A stretch of 23,985 nt of DNA. Source: JAOUEE01 sp051011595 (GTDB lineage Bacteria > Actinomycetota > Acidimicrobiia > Acidimicrobiales > SHLQ01). The position numbers and the translations under genes are program-made. The stretch lies in contig JBPCTQ010000040.1 of the NCBI GenBank assembly GCA_051011595.1, forward strand, positions 1 through 23,985, given 5' to 3'. Below, piece by piece: positions 1 to 8,844 of this stretch; position 1 is the first letter of the stretch; each line of letters begins with the position of its first letter. The notes under the pieces are model-generated. The model saw only the letters and a program-made list of their open reading frames with translations, was not told the origin of the DNA and made no database searches.

Positions 1-36
1 TACCGACGCCGCCAGAACGGCGAGCCGGTGGCCTGA
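1..36 (+). CDS. C-terminal end of an unidentified plus-strand gene (partial)
   Basis: Frame 1 is open from the window edge and reads YRRRQNGEPVA followed by TGA at 34-36. Its stop would lie 3 bases from the stop of the convergent CoA-transferase gene, matching the tight convergent packing elsewhere in this window. Eleven residues are too few to name a family. A coding end is inferred from position and packing only, and another frame also stays open across this edge. Confidence 0.35.
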   Translation, partial: YRRRQNGEPVA

Positions 37-39
37 GGG

Positions 40-2352
40 TCACGTCGGCGGCGGGGGACAGGCACCGCTGCGTTCGAGCTCTTCGATCTCGGCTGGGGAG
101 CGACCCAACTCGTCGGCCAGGATCTGGTGGGTGTCGGCCCCCAGACACGGCGACGGGCCGGCGCTGCGCAGTGGGGTGCCGCCCATTCGGGTGGGGTTGG
201 CCAGCTGCCGTTCGGGGCCGTGGGCCGGGTGGTCGAGCGTGAGGATGGCGTCACGAGCGGCCAGGTGTTCGTCGGCCAGGTGGGCCATCGGACCCATCAC
301 CGGCATGGCCGACACCCCATGGGACTGGAGTACGGCGGCGGCGTGGGCGTCACCATGGAGCGCGGTCCAGGCCGCCACCTTGGCGTCGACCTCGTCGCGC
401 GCCCGCACCCGAGTCTCGGCCGTGGCCAGGTCGGGATCGTGGTCCCAACCACACAGTTCCTCGAGGCGACGCCACTGGTTGTCGTCGGTCACCGCGATGG
501 CGAGCCAACTATCGGGCTCCTGTGCCGGGTAGACCGCATGCGGGCACTGGGTGGTGCTGCTGTTGCCCGCTGGTCCGGGATCGATGCCGGACCGGTCGCC
601 GGCGGCGAACAGATGACCCAACAGGTAGGCGCCGGCTTCGGTCTGGGCCATGTCGATGACACGACCCTGGCCGGTCGACGTTCGCTGACGCAGCGCGGCC
701 AGCACCGCCACGGCAAGCATCTTGCCGGCGATGTGATCCGGGTGATTGAGCGAGGAACCGCAGGGGTAGGGAGCGTCGGGGTGATTCCACAACAGATGGG
801 ATCCGGAGAAGGCGGCGTTCACGGGACCGAAGGCGGGTAGGTCGGACATGGGACCGCTGCGCCCGAAACCCTGGCTGCTGACGTAGATGACCTCCGGGTT
901 CACGGCCCGCACGTCGTCGAGCCCGACCCCGTGCCGATCGAGGACCCCGCCCCGCAGGTTCTCGGCCACGATGTCGGCGCCGGCGCAGAGCTCGAGGGCC
1001 AGGTCGCGCCCTCCCGGTGTGGACACGTCGATGGAGATGGTGCGTCGGCCCCGCGACTCGGTGTTGAACGCGAAGCTCCGGTTGGGGTCACCCATGCCGG
1101 CGGCCCGGATCGGGTCGGGGTGGTTGGCGGCTTCGATGCGGATGACGTCGGCCCCCAGCTCCGACAGCATCCAGCACATCTCGGGCACAACGGCGGCCAT
1201 CCCGAACTCGATCACTCGCACGCCGGCGAGAGGGGGTTCGGAATCGTCGCTGGGGCCGACCCGATCGAGCGCTGGACCGGTTGGCTCTTCGAGCCGGCGC
1301 GGCCGACGGGGCTGGTGGGCGGGGGCACCGTCGAAGTGCCATGGCGCGGCGGCCAACAGATCGCCCTCTTCGGTGCGGTGGAAGAAACCTCGCAGCTGGG
1401 TCTGCTCGTGGTCGACGAATTCCGACAGGGTCTGCACCACGCCGATGGGGAAGTCGGCGTCGAGCGCGAAGCCGAAGATCTCGGCCCGGGTCTTGGTCAC
1501 CAGTCGCTCCGACGCAATGGCCTTCACGACGTCGGCGTTCATGATGCGGAACGTTCCCTCGTGCCACTCGTCGCCGGTGAGCGCCTCGGGTGAACCCAGC
1601 AGGTCGACGAACCCCAACCAGTGGCCGACATGTCCGATGACCACCCGCACCCAGCCGTCGGACGCCGGCAGCACCCAGTAGGTGGCCTCGGCGTTGCGGC
1701 GCCCCTCGGCCGGGAAGAAGGGATTGGTGGTGAGGTACGACTCGATCACCACCGACCAGGGAGCCATGCCGGCCAGCGCAGCCTCCTGCGTGCTGATCTC
1801 GATGGTCTGCCCGCCCCGGCGGGGGTGATCGATGATGGCGGCCACAGCCCCGAGGGCGCCATGAACGGCGCCGCAATCGTGGGCGATGAAGCCGGGAAGC
1901 CAGCACGGAGCCATGTCGGGGTGGCCCGACGCCCACAGCGCGCCACTGGCCGCGAAGGCCGGGAGCGGCTCCAGGTGCCAGTCCGACCGGGGTCCGGTGG
2001 CCCCGAGGTCGGAGAGGGCCACGTGGACCAGGTCGGGGTGGCGCGACAACAAGTGGGCTCCGTCGAGACCGTGACTCGGGCCCCACACCGGTCCGAGGTT
2101 CTCCACCAGAATGTCGGCGCCGGCGACCAACGATTCGAACCGGTCGGCTCCGGCCTGGTCGTGGAGGTCGAGGTGGACGAGATCCTTGTTGGCGTTGCGA
2201 AACAGCTGCACCGCGTCCTGACGGTCCAGGTCGGCGGGGTCGCGCACGACGCGGGTGACGCGGGCACCGAGATCGGACAGGAGCCGGGCGCACAATGCGC
2301 CCCGATCATCGGTCACATCCACGACGTGCAGATCGGCGAGAGGGAGCTCCAT
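40..2352 (-). CDS. Tandem-domain family III CoA-transferase (CaiB/BaiF type), 770 aa
   Basis: Probably moves CoA between carboxylic acids, or acts as an acyl-CoA racemase-like enzyme, in the cytoplasm. Two complete CaiB/BaiF modules lie in one chain. Module 1 (about residues 5-205, with its small domain to about 340) begins LADLHVVDVT. Module 2 (about 374-770) begins PLAGVRVIEF. Family III enzymes use an active-site Asp, and a candidate is present in both halves: D159 in AHDCGAVHGAL and D539 in HPDHIAGKML. The second half also has the family pattern TGQGRVIDMAQTEAG. Mycobacterial Rv1866 is a known tandem protein of similar size. The start at MELPLADL was chosen because module 1 starts right there; an upstream ATG at 2430 adds 26 residues without family character and would nearly abut the divergent synthetase gene. 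No clear Shine-Dalgarno sequence is visible. The substrate cannot be told from sequence. Confidence 0.9.
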   Translation of the reverse strand: MELPLADLHVVDVTDDRGALCARLLSDLGARVTRVVRDPADLDRQDAVQLFRNANKDLVHLDLHDQAGADRFESLVAGADILVENLGPVWGPSHGLDGAHLLSRHPDLVHVALSDLGATGPRSDWHLEPLPAFAASGALWASGHPDMAPCWLPGFIAHDCGAVHGALGAVAAIIDHPRRGGQTIEISTQEAALAGMAPWSVVIESYLTTNPFFPAEGRRNAEATYWVLPASDGWVRVVIGHVGHWLGFVDLLGSPEALTGDEWHEGTFRIMNADVVKAIASERLVTKTRAEIFGFALDADFPIGVVQTLSEFVDHEQTQLRGFFHRTEEGDLLAAAPWHFDGAPAHQPRRPRRLEEPTGPALDRVGPSDDSEPPLAGVRVIEFGMAAVVPEMCWMLSELGADVIRIEAANHPDPIRAAGMGDPNRSFAFNTESRGRRTISIDVSTPGGRDLALELCAGADIVAENLRGGVLDRHGVGLDDVRAVNPEVIYVSSQGFGRSGPMSDLPAFGPVNAAFSGSHLLWNHPDAPYPCGSSLNHPDHIAGKMLAVAVLAALRQRTSTGQGRVIDMAQTEAGAYLLGHLFAAGDRSGIDPGPAGNSSTTQCPHAVYPAQEPDSWLAIAVTDDNQWRRLEELCGWDHDPDLATAETRVRARDEVDAKVAAWTALHGDAHAAAVLQSHGVSAMPVMGPMAHLADEHLAARDAILTLDHPAHGPERQLANPTRMGGTPLRSAGPSPCLGADTHQILADELGRSPAEIEELERSGACPPPPT

Positions 2353-2435
2353 GGCGTGATGGTGCTCGGGAGCTCGCCGCGCGGGCAAGCCGGTGTGCTC
2401 GAATCCCACGACAGACCGTGCTACACACACTCGCC
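2353..2435. promoter_or_regulatory. Divergent intergenic region between CoA-transferase and acyl-CoA synthetase
   Basis: These 83 bases separate two divergent CoA-metabolism genes and should hold both promoters. On the plus strand TACACA (2422-2427) sits 8 bases before the synthetase ATG, the spacing of a leaderless -10 box, but it lacks the final T of TAnnnT. On the minus strand TAGCAC (around 2412-2422) is an equally weak -10 candidate. Neither has a convincing -35. No operator palindrome was recognised. Confidence 0.3.
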
Positions 2436-4112
2436 ATGAGTGACGATGTTCTCCTCGAGGTCCGGGCCGAGCTCACCGCCGCCGGTGGCTTGTTCGAGAT
2501 CACCACCGACGATGTTCGGGGTCGGCCCATGTCGGTGTTCGCGGGCCGTAAGCGGTCGCTGCGAGAGCTGGTCGAGGCCGCCGCCGGCCAAGGAGAGGCC
2601 GAGCACCTCGTGCTCGGAGACCAGCGGATCACCTTCACCGAGTTCGTCGACCAGGTGGGTGCAGTGGCGGCCGCCCTGGCCCAGGAGCATGGCGTCGAAC
2701 CCGGTGATCGGGTGGCGATCTTCTCGGCCAACCGTCCCGAGTGGTCGGTTGCGTTCTGGGCCACGGTCAGCCTCGGCGCCGTGGTGGCCGCGCTCAACGG
2801 ATGGTGGACCACCGACGAGGTCACGTACGGCATCGAGCTCGCCGAACCGAAGGTGTTGCTCGGCGACACCAAACGGCTGGCCCGCCTCGGGCCAGTTCCC
2901 GAGTCGACAACGGTCATCGACATCGAAACCGACTTCGAACCGCTCCGGACCCACGCTCACGACGGCCTGCCCTCGGTCCCGATCGCCGAGGACGACCCGG
3001 CCGCCATCTTGTTCACCAGTGGCACCACCGGTCGGCCCAAAGGGGCCCTGATCTCGCACCGGGGCCTGGTCGGATTCGTCGACGGTGTGGTGTACAACGG
3101 CGCCGAATCCGCCTTTGTCGAGGCCCGGGCCGGCCGGGCCGATCTCGGTGCCCCCCGTCCGCAGATGGTGACCCTGGCCACCAGCCCCATGTTCCACGTC
3201 TCCGGGTTGTTCGCCGGTGTGATCCTGGGGCTCGCCATCGGCGCCAAGCTGGTGTTTCGAGAGGGGCGGTTCGATCCGGCCGACGTGCTCCGCCTCATCG
3301 AAGAGGAGAAGATCACCAGCTGGTCGGCCATGGGCAGCATGGGTCCTCGGGTGCTCGAGTGCCCCGACCTCGAGATCCGTGACACCTCGTCGCTCACCAA
3401 CATCGGCTTCGGTGGTGCGCCGGTCAGCGACGACCTCCGGGAACGTCTCCGCGCCGCCTTCCCCACCTCAGTGGGTAACCAGGGTATGGGGTACGGCAGC
3501 TCCGAGTCCGTGGCGGTGATCACCTCCATCGGCGGACAGGATTTCCTCGATCGCCCCGACTCGTGCGGCCGCGTCAATCGCACCTTCGAGATGGAGATCC
3601 GCGACGAAGACGGCCGGCCCGTCGCCGACGGCGTCGATGGGCTCATCCATGTGCGGTCTCCGTATTCGATGCTCCGCTACTGGGGCAACGAGGAGGCCAC
3701 CGCTGAAACCGTCGATGCCGACGGATGGCTCAACATGGGCGACGTCGGACGGGTCGAGGATGGCTGGTTGTACATCAACTCGCGGGCTCGCGACATGATC
3801 CTGCGAGCGGCCGAGAACATCTATCCGGTCGAGATCGAACAACGCCTCGACCTGCACCCCGAGGTGGCCGAGTCAGCGGTGATGGGTGTCGATCATCCCG
3901 AGCTGGGCCAGGAGGTGAAGGCCATCGTGGTGCCGTCGGGACAAACGTTCGACACCGACGCGCTGGCCGAGTGGGTCGGCGAAGTGTTGTCGGCCTTCAA
4001 GGTGCCCTCGCTGTGGGAGCGGCGAGACGAACCTCTACCCCGAAACGCCGCCGGCAAGGTGGTCAAGGGAGTCCTCACCGGCGAACAAGAGCTCGGCCAG
4101 GTCGAGGAGTAG
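2436..4112 (+). CDS. AMP-dependent acyl-CoA synthetase/ligase (ANL superfamily), 558 aa
   Basis: Activates a carboxylic acid to its acyl-CoA through an acyl-adenylate. The ANL motifs are in order: the phosphate-binding loop LFTSGTTGRPKG at about 191-202, the adenine-binding motif YGSSES near 350, the hinge and ribose-binding region GDVGRVEDGWLYINSRARD at about 434-453, then ENIYPVEIE, and the C-terminal catalytic Lys in PRNAAGKVVKG (about 541). The length is normal for medium- or long-chain and bile-acid or steroid-acid type ligases. The ATG beginning MSDDVLLEV was chosen because the family N-terminal helix region starts there and the codons upstream overlap the divergent CoA-transferase gene. 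The neighbouring CoA-transferase suggests a shared acid substrate. It ends 4 bases before the convergent monooxygenase stop codon. Substrate unassigned; could be called FadD-like. Confidence 0.92.
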   Translation: MSDDVLLEVRAELTAAGGLFEITTDDVRGRPMSVFAGRKRSLRELVEAAAGQGEAEHLVLGDQRITFTEFVDQVGAVAAALAQEHGVEPGDRVAIFSANRPEWSVAFWATVSLGAVVAALNGWWTTDEVTYGIELAEPKVLLGDTKRLARLGPVPESTTVIDIETDFEPLRTHAHDGLPSVPIAEDDPAAILFTSGTTGRPKGALISHRGLVGFVDGVVYNGAESAFVEARAGRADLGAPRPQMVTLATSPMFHVSGLFAGVILGLAIGAKLVFREGRFDPADVLRLIEEEKITSWSAMGSMGPRVLECPDLEIRDTSSLTNIGFGGAPVSDDLRERLRAAFPTSVGNQGMGYGSSESVAVITSIGGQDFLDRPDSCGRVNRTFEMEIRDEDGRPVADGVDGLIHVRSPYSMLRYWGNEEATAETVDADGWLNMGDVGRVEDGWLYINSRARDMILRAAENIYPVEIEQRLDLHPEVAESAVMGVDHPELGQEVKAIVVPSGQTFDTDALAEWVGEVLSAFKVPSLWERRDEPLPRNAAGKVVKGVLTGEQELGQVEE

Positions 4113-4116
4113 AACC

Positions 4117-5238
4117 TCAGAACGCGGGGATCACCTCGGTGCCCATGAGCTCGATGGTCTGCATGACCTTCTCGTGGGGGATCTTGTACGGGTTCACCAG
4201 GCACAACAACAGATCGACACCGGCCTCCTCGTAGGCCTTGGCCTGGGCCAGTGCCGTCTCCGGGTCGCCGCAGAGGCACGCGTTGCTGTCGATGAGATAG
4301 TCCATCGTCAGGTGATCGAGCAGGCCCTGGCCGACCGTCTCCATGGCGCTCTCCAGGTACTGGTACGAACCGAGGCCTCGATCGGTGCCCTCGCGTTGGG
4401 CGTCCATCTCCATCATCCAGGCCGGCACGCTGGCGACCAGCTCGACGGCCTTCCGGGGGTACCAGAGGAACGACTCCTCGGCCACCTCGCGTGCTTCCTC
4501 GGCGGTGGGAGCGACGTTGACCATGGTGAACGTGGAGGCCTGGTTGTTGACGAAGTGGCCGATCGGCTCGGTGCATGCCGCGATTCCGGCTCGATAGTGG
4601 TCGATGCGTTCCTTGACGTTGGCCGGGTCGGTGGCCACCGCGAACGAACACAGGCCCAGCCCCAGCTCGCCGACGGTGTAGTGGTTCTTGGCATCACCCG
4701 TGGCCCCCCAGAGAGGAGGGTGCGGTTTCTGGCGGGGTTTGGGGAGAATCCGCCGTTCGGGCATCGAGAAGAACTCGCCGTCGAACGAGAACACGTCGTT
4801 GGTCCACGCACCCACGGCGAACTCGATGGCCTCCCGCCAGGAATCGCGGGTGGTGTAGGGATCGACGCCGAAACCCTCCATCTCGAGCCTGGTCGACGAC
4901 CGGCCGGTGCCGACGTCGACTCGTCCGTCGCTGATGAGATCGAGTACCCCGACCGACTCGGCTGTGCGGATCGGGTGGCGGTAGCCGTCGGGCATCAGGC
5001 GAACGCCGTACCCCAGCCGCATGTTCGTGGTACGGGCGGCCACCGCGCCGTACAGGATCTCGGGGTTGGAGCAGTGGCTGTACTCCTCCAGGAAGTGGTG
5101 CTCGACGGTCCAGAAGGCGTGGAAACCCAGCTTGTCGGCCGCCACCGCTTGTTCGATCACCGCCTGGTAGGCCTCGTACTCGCTGTTGTCGTCCCACGGC
5201 TGCGCAACGGGGATCTCGTAGAACAAGGCGAACTTCAT
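4117..5238 (-). CDS. LLM-class flavin-dependent oxidoreductase (luciferase-like), 373 aa
   Basis: A TIM-barrel oxidoreductase that would use reduced FMN or coenzyme F420 to oxidise or reduce an organic substrate. Family features are the N-terminal strand MKFALFYEIPVA, FWTVEHHFLEEYSHCSNPE near residues 42-60, the strand NMRLGYGVRLMP, and the phosphate-binding stretch SDGRVDVGTGRSSTRLEMEGFG near 105-125. The long C-terminal region with CGDPETALAQAKAYEEAGVD is typical of the group. Two starts are possible: ATG at 5244 (MPMKF) and ATG at 5238 (MKF). An AGGAG lies 4 bases from the first and 10 from the second, so it does not decide. I prefer 5238 because the family usually begins MKF. The gene is divergent from the P450 operon, so it may supply an oxidation step to the same pathway. 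FMN versus F420 cannot be decided by eye. Confidence 0.9.
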   Translation of the reverse strand: MKFALFYEIPVAQPWDDNSEYEAYQAVIEQAVAADKLGFHAFWTVEHHFLEEYSHCSNPEILYGAVAARTTNMRLGYGVRLMPDGYRHPIRTAESVGVLDLISDGRVDVGTGRSSTRLEMEGFGVDPYTTRDSWREAIEFAVGAWTNDVFSFDGEFFSMPERRILPKPRQKPHPPLWGATGDAKNHYTVGELGLGLCSFAVATDPANVKERIDHYRAGIAACTEPIGHFVNNQASTFTMVNVAPTAEEAREVAEESFLWYPRKAVELVASVPAWMMEMDAQREGTDRGLGSYQYLESAMETVGQGLLDHLTMDYLIDSNACLCGDPETALAQAKAYEEAGVDLLLCLVNPYKIPHEKVMQTIELMGTEVIPAF

Positions 5239-5248
5239 CGGCATCGAG

Positions 5249-5253
5249 CTCCT
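5249..5253 (-). promoter_or_regulatory. Shine-Dalgarno AGGAG of the LLM oxidoreductase gene
   Basis: The minus strand reads AGGAG here, 4 bases from ATG 5244 and 10 bases from ATG 5238. It supports a translation start in this pair but leaves the choice open. Confidence 0.6.
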
Positions 5254-5273
5254 GGGGTGGCGATCAGCTCCGC

Positions 5274-5279
5274 AAGTTA
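5274..5279 (-). promoter_or_regulatory. Candidate -10 box TAACTT for the LLM oxidoreductase gene
   Basis: TAACTT on the minus strand fits the actinobacterial TAnnnT consensus. It would start transcription near 5267 and give a short leader containing the AGGAG site. No convincing -35 is seen at 17-19 bases. Confidence 0.45.
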
Positions 5280-5290
5280 GAGCCGGCGCC

Positions 5291-5319
5291 TTGTCCACTG
5301 CGAATGGGGGTGCCAGGCT
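5291..5319 (+). promoter_or_regulatory. Candidate promoter of the P450 operon (TTGTCC-17-CAGGCT)
   Basis: TTGTCC (5291-5296) and CAGGCT (5314-5319) are 17 bases apart, and the second box ends 7 bases before the P450 ATG. That spacing would give a leaderless or nearly leaderless mRNA. CAGGCT is a poor -10 match (CAnnnT), so this is tentative. Confidence 0.3.
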
Positions 5320-5326
5320 CGGCGCC

Positions 5327-6571
5327 ATGGACGAGGTGGACCTGCTCGATTCGCAGATGTACGTCGATGGGTTTCCCCACGACCGGTATGCCGAGTTGCG
5401 GGCCCAGGGCCCGATCCATCGCCACGTCGTCACTCGGGTCCAGAGCCCCCTCAGTGGGGCCGAAGAAACCATGGGGTTCTGGTGTGTGTTGGGTCAGCCC
5501 GAAATTCAACAGGTCAATCGCGACTGGACCACGTTCTCGGCCGGCCACGGTCCCACCATCCCCCGCCAGCCCCCCGGAGGGGCGGGCATGCTCGGAGTCG
5601 ATCCCCCCGAGCATCACCGACTGCGCCAGTTGGTGAGCGCCGGCTTCACCCCGCGTATGGTCGGCCGGCTCGAGGATCGCATCGGCTACTGGGTCGATCG
5701 CCTGCTCGACGACATCGCCGATCGGGGCGACACCTGCGACTTCGTGGCCGAGCTGGCCTTTCCTCTCCCCATGCACGTCATCGCCGACATCATCGGTATC
5801 CCCGAGGCCGATCGGCCGTGGGTGTTCGAACGCACGGTGCTGGTCCTCGACGGACTCGATCCGTCCCTGGCGGCGCACCAGGCCGACCAGCAGGCCGCCC
5901 AGGTGGAGCTGTACGAATACGCCCATCAGCTGGGGGTCGAGAAGCGGGCTCGGCCCACCGACGATGTCTGGTCGACCCTCATCGCCGCCCAGTACGCGGC
6001 CGACGACGGACAGGCCACCTCACTCGAGGAGTTCGAGGTCGATGTCTTCTTCCTGATTCTCTCCATCGCCGGTAGTGAGACCACCCGCACGGCGTTGTCC
6101 GGGGGCCTGCTCGGTCTACTCGAACATCCCGACCAGCTCGACCGCCTGCGCTCCGATCCCGAACGGTTCGCGACCCTGCCCGACGAGATCCTGCGTTGGT
6201 CCAGTCCCGTGCTGTCATTCAGCCGTGACTGTGAGAGCACCACCGAGGTGGCCGGTGTCACCATCGAGGAAGGAGAACGGGTGGTGATGTTCTTTCCGTC
6301 GGGCAACCGCGACGAGCGGGTCTTCGAGCGTCCCTTCGAGCTCGATGTCGGGCGCGATCCCAATCCGCATGTGGCCTTCGGGGGCGGCGGTCCCCACTAT
6401 TGCCTGGGTGCCAACCTGGCCAAAAGGGAGATTCTGGTGCTGTTTCGTGAACTCATCGATCGCCATCGAACCATCGAGCAGGCCGGGGCACCGGAATGGA
6501 CGGGTCCGGGCCCCATCAGCAACGTGGGGTGCCATGTCGAGCACCTTCCCGTGCGTCTGGAGCGAGCATGA
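5327..6571 (+). CDS. Cytochrome P450, 414 aa
   Basis: A soluble heme monooxygenase of bacterial class I size, expected to hydroxylate a hydrophobic substrate with electrons from a ferredoxin and its reductase, neither of which is encoded here. The hallmarks are present: the I-helix oxygen-activation motif A248-G-S-E-T-T253, the K-helix E287-x-x-R290 (EILR), and the heme-binding loop FGGGGPHYCLG with the proximal thiolate C359. The N-terminus has no membrane anchor. The start at MDEVDLLDSQ was chosen because the P450 fold begins directly after it; an upstream TTG at 5291 would overlap the promoter candidate. The gene ends in ATGA, overlapping the amidohydrolase start by 4 bases, so it heads a coupled operon. 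Its HYCLGANLA loop resembles actinobacterial lipid and steroid P450s, but the substrate is not assigned. Confidence 0.95.
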   Translation: MDEVDLLDSQMYVDGFPHDRYAELRAQGPIHRHVVTRVQSPLSGAEETMGFWCVLGQPEIQQVNRDWTTFSAGHGPTIPRQPPGGAGMLGVDPPEHHRLRQLVSAGFTPRMVGRLEDRIGYWVDRLLDDIADRGDTCDFVAELAFPLPMHVIADIIGIPEADRPWVFERTVLVLDGLDPSLAAHQADQQAAQVELYEYAHQLGVEKRARPTDDVWSTLIAAQYAADDGQATSLEEFEVDVFFLILSIAGSETTRTALSGGLLGLLEHPDQLDRLRSDPERFATLPDEILRWSSPVLSFSRDCESTTEVAGVTIEEGERVVMFFPSGNRDERVFERPFELDVGRDPNPHVAFGGGGPHYCLGANLAKREILVLFRELIDRHRTIEQAGAPEWTGPGPISNVGCHVEHLPVRLERA

Positions 6572-7776
6572 CCACCCTCGACCCCGAACTGTTCCTTCCC
6601 GAACCCGATCCTCGCCCCGTGAAGTACACGGTCATCTCCGTCGACGATCACCTGGTGGAACCGGCCCACATGTTCGAGGGTCGTTTGCCGGCTGCGCTGC
6701 AACCACTGGCGCCCCGCGTCGTCGAGACCAGCAAGGGTCACCAACTCTGGGAGTTCGACGGCGACACGTACACCCAGATGGGAATGAACGCGGTGGCCGG
6801 CCGACGTCCCGAGACCATGAAGCTCGAGCCCTCGCGGTTCGAACACATGCGTCCCGGTTGCTACGACGTCGAGGCCCGGGTGGCCGACATGGACATCCAG
6901 GGTGTGTGGGCATCGGTGCACTTTCCCTCCCAGATCACCGGTTTCTGCGGGCGGGTGTTCAGCAATGCGTCCGACCCGGAGCTGGGGCTGGCCACCACGC
7001 GGGCGTGGAACGACTGGTTCTTCGACGAGTGGTACTCGGCCCATCCGGATCGCATCATTCCGCTGGGTATCACCTACCTGGCCGATCCCGAAGCGGCGGC
7101 CGCCGAGATTCGCCGCAACGCCGACCGAGGTTTCCGCTCGGTCACCCTGCCGGAGCGGCCGCACAACATCGGCCTGCCGTCGATCTTCGACCGTGAGCAC
7201 TGGGAGCCCATCATCCGGGCCTGCGCCGAGACCGAGACCGTGGTGTCGTTGCACGTGGGTTCGTCGGGGATGGCCGACTTCGCGCCCGGATCGCCTCCCC
7301 TTCAGGTGGGGGCCACGCTGTTCGGCTCGCAGTCGTTGGTGGCCTGTACCGACTGGGTGTGGTCGGGTTGGGGCCGGGAGTTTCCCGACCTGAAGATCGC
7401 CATGTCCGAAGGGGGCATCGGCTGGGTGGCCATGCTGCTCGATCGCCTCGACAACCTGGTGGATCGCAGCGGGTACGGCGACCTCTGGGACGACATTCGC
7501 CCGGCCGAGCTGCTCAAGCGGAACTTCTGGTTCTGCACCATCGACGATCCGTCCACCATCGACACGCGGCATCGCATCGGCGTCGAGAACATCTGTCTGG
7601 AGACCGACTACCCCCACGGTGACGGGACGTGGCCCGACACCCAGCAGGTCATCGACGACTTGTGGGGTCACATCCCGGTGGCCGAGGTTCGGGCCATGTG
7701 CTGTGAGAACGCGGCGGCGCTCTATCGCCACCCGTTGCCCGAGGTCGTCCTGCCTCTCGACGAGCACCGATCGTGA
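6568..7776 (+). CDS. COG2159 amidohydrolase-family metal enzyme, 402 aa
   Basis: A TIM-barrel hydrolase or decarboxylase of the Amidohydro_2 type, the family of aminocarboxymuconate-semialdehyde decarboxylase and related aromatic-acid decarboxylases. The first-strand metal motif is D26-x-H28 in VDDHLVEP, a further ligand is likely H229 in SLHVGSSG, and the last-strand acid is D347 in ETDYPHGDGTWP. MSEGGIGWV lies between them. The ATG overlaps the P450 stop as ATGA and has TGGAG five bases upstream, so translation is coupled. The 3' end overlaps the kinase start as GTGA. Members of this subgroup in actinobacteria often sit beside P450 and CoA-ligase genes. Whether it hydrolyses or decarboxylates is unknown. 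Confidence 0.88.
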   Translation: MTTLDPELFLPEPDPRPVKYTVISVDDHLVEPAHMFEGRLPAALQPLAPRVVETSKGHQLWEFDGDTYTQMGMNAVAGRRPETMKLEPSRFEHMRPGCYDVEARVADMDIQGVWASVHFPSQITGFCGRVFSNASDPELGLATTRAWNDWFFDEWYSAHPDRIIPLGITYLADPEAAAAEIRRNADRGFRSVTLPERPHNIGLPSIFDREHWEPIIRACAETETVVSLHVGSSGMADFAPGSPPLQVGATLFGSQSLVACTDWVWSGWGREFPDLKIAMSEGGIGWVAMLLDRLDNLVDRSGYGDLWDDIRPAELLKRNFWFCTIDDPSTIDTRHRIGVENICLETDYPHGDGTWPDTQQVIDDLWGHIPVAEVRAMCCENAAALYRHPLPEVVLPLDEHRS

Positions 7777-8843
7777 CCGAGTCTTCGATTCCGGCATCCA
7801 TCGACGACATCACTCCGGCGTGGCTCAGCGCGGTGCTGCAATCCTCCCTGCCGGGTGTCGAGGTGGCGACGGTACGGGCCGAGCCGGTCGGGACCGGCCA
7901 GATGGCCGACAGCTTCCGGCTCGCCATCGACGACGCGACCGGCAGCGGTCCAGCCACATTGGTGGCGAAGGTGCCGGCCCAGGGAGAGCTCAGTCGGGCC
8001 GCCGGCGCGGCCGGTGGCTATCGCAACGAGGTGCGGTTCTATCAGGACCTGGCCCACACGGTCAGCGTGCGGGCGCCTCGGTGTCACCACTCGGCCGTCA
8101 CCGATGACTCCGCCGGTTTCGTACTGGTGCTCGAAGACCTGGCCCCGGCCGAGCAGGGTGATCAGATCGGGGGCTGTTCGATCGACCAGGCCTTGGTGGC
8201 GGTCGAGAACCTGGCTGGGCTACACGGTCCGCGGTGGTGTGACCGATCGCTGTACGACCACGACTGGCTGGGCCGAGCCGAACCAGAAGCGGTCAACTTC
8301 GGGGCATTGCTCCTGGTCGACTCCACCCAACGATTCAACGAGCGATACCGCGACCGCCTGGCGGGCGCCGATGCCGACGTGTTCTCTGCCTTCGCGGCGA
8401 AGGCCGAAGCGTGGATGCTGGGCCGTCCCGAGCGGTTCGGCCTGGTCCACGGCGACTACCGGCTCGACAACCTGCTCTTCGCCGGCGCGGCCGGGGGGTA
8501 TCCGGTGGCCACGGTCGACTGGCAGACCATCACCATTGGACTTCCGGGCCGCGACCTCGCCTACTTCCTCGGCAACGGGCTCACGGTCGAGGATCGACGG
8601 GCCCACGAGAGAAGCCTCGTCGAGCATTATCACCACACGCTGTTGGGTCTGGGAGTGACCCACTACGACCTCGACACCTGTTGGGACGATTATCGCTTCG
8701 GCCATTTCCAGGGCCCGTGGACCACCATCCTCGGGGCCATGCACGTCGAACAGACCGAGCGGGGCGACGACATGTTCATGGCCATGGCGTCACGTTGCGG
8801 TGCGGCCATCCGCGACCTGGACAGCCTCTCGCTGCTGGATTGA
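7773..8843 (+). CDS. APH/EcKL-type phosphotransferase (small-molecule kinase fold), 356 aa
   Basis: A protein-kinase-like fold enzyme expected to phosphorylate a hydroxyl group with ATP. The N-lobe has GTGQMADSFRL as nucleotide loop and the Lys of LVAKVP. The catalytic loop is H226-G-D228-YRLDN233, and the metal-binding Asp is D249 in VDWQ, replacing DFG as in aminoglycoside phosphotransferases. The C-terminal helical part (WDDYRFGHFQGPW) resembles the ecdysteroid-kinase-like branch more than antibiotic kinases. The GTG start overlaps the amidohydrolase stop (GTGA), and the domain begins at once, so the start is well supported. In this context it may phosphorylate an alcohol made by the P450; that is inference. 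Antibiotic resistance is unlikely. Confidence 0.87.
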   Translation: MTESSIPASIDDITPAWLSAVLQSSLPGVEVATVRAEPVGTGQMADSFRLAIDDATGSGPATLVAKVPAQGELSRAAGAAGGYRNEVRFYQDLAHTVSVRAPRCHHSAVTDDSAGFVLVLEDLAPAEQGDQIGGCSIDQALVAVENLAGLHGPRWCDRSLYDHDWLGRAEPEAVNFGALLLVDSTQRFNERYRDRLAGADADVFSAFAAKAEAWMLGRPERFGLVHGDYRLDNLLFAGAAGGYPVATVDWQTITIGLPGRDLAYFLGNGLTVEDRRAHERSLVEHYHHTLLGLGVTHYDLDTCWDDYRFGHFQGPWTTILGAMHVEQTERGDDMFMAMASRCGAAIRDLDSLSLLD

Positions 8844-8844
8844 C

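Noticed and set aside
1621..2439. Plus-strand frame of 272 codons opposite the CoA-transferase
   Set aside because: No recognisable domain, and the minus strand encodes a clear CaiB module here.
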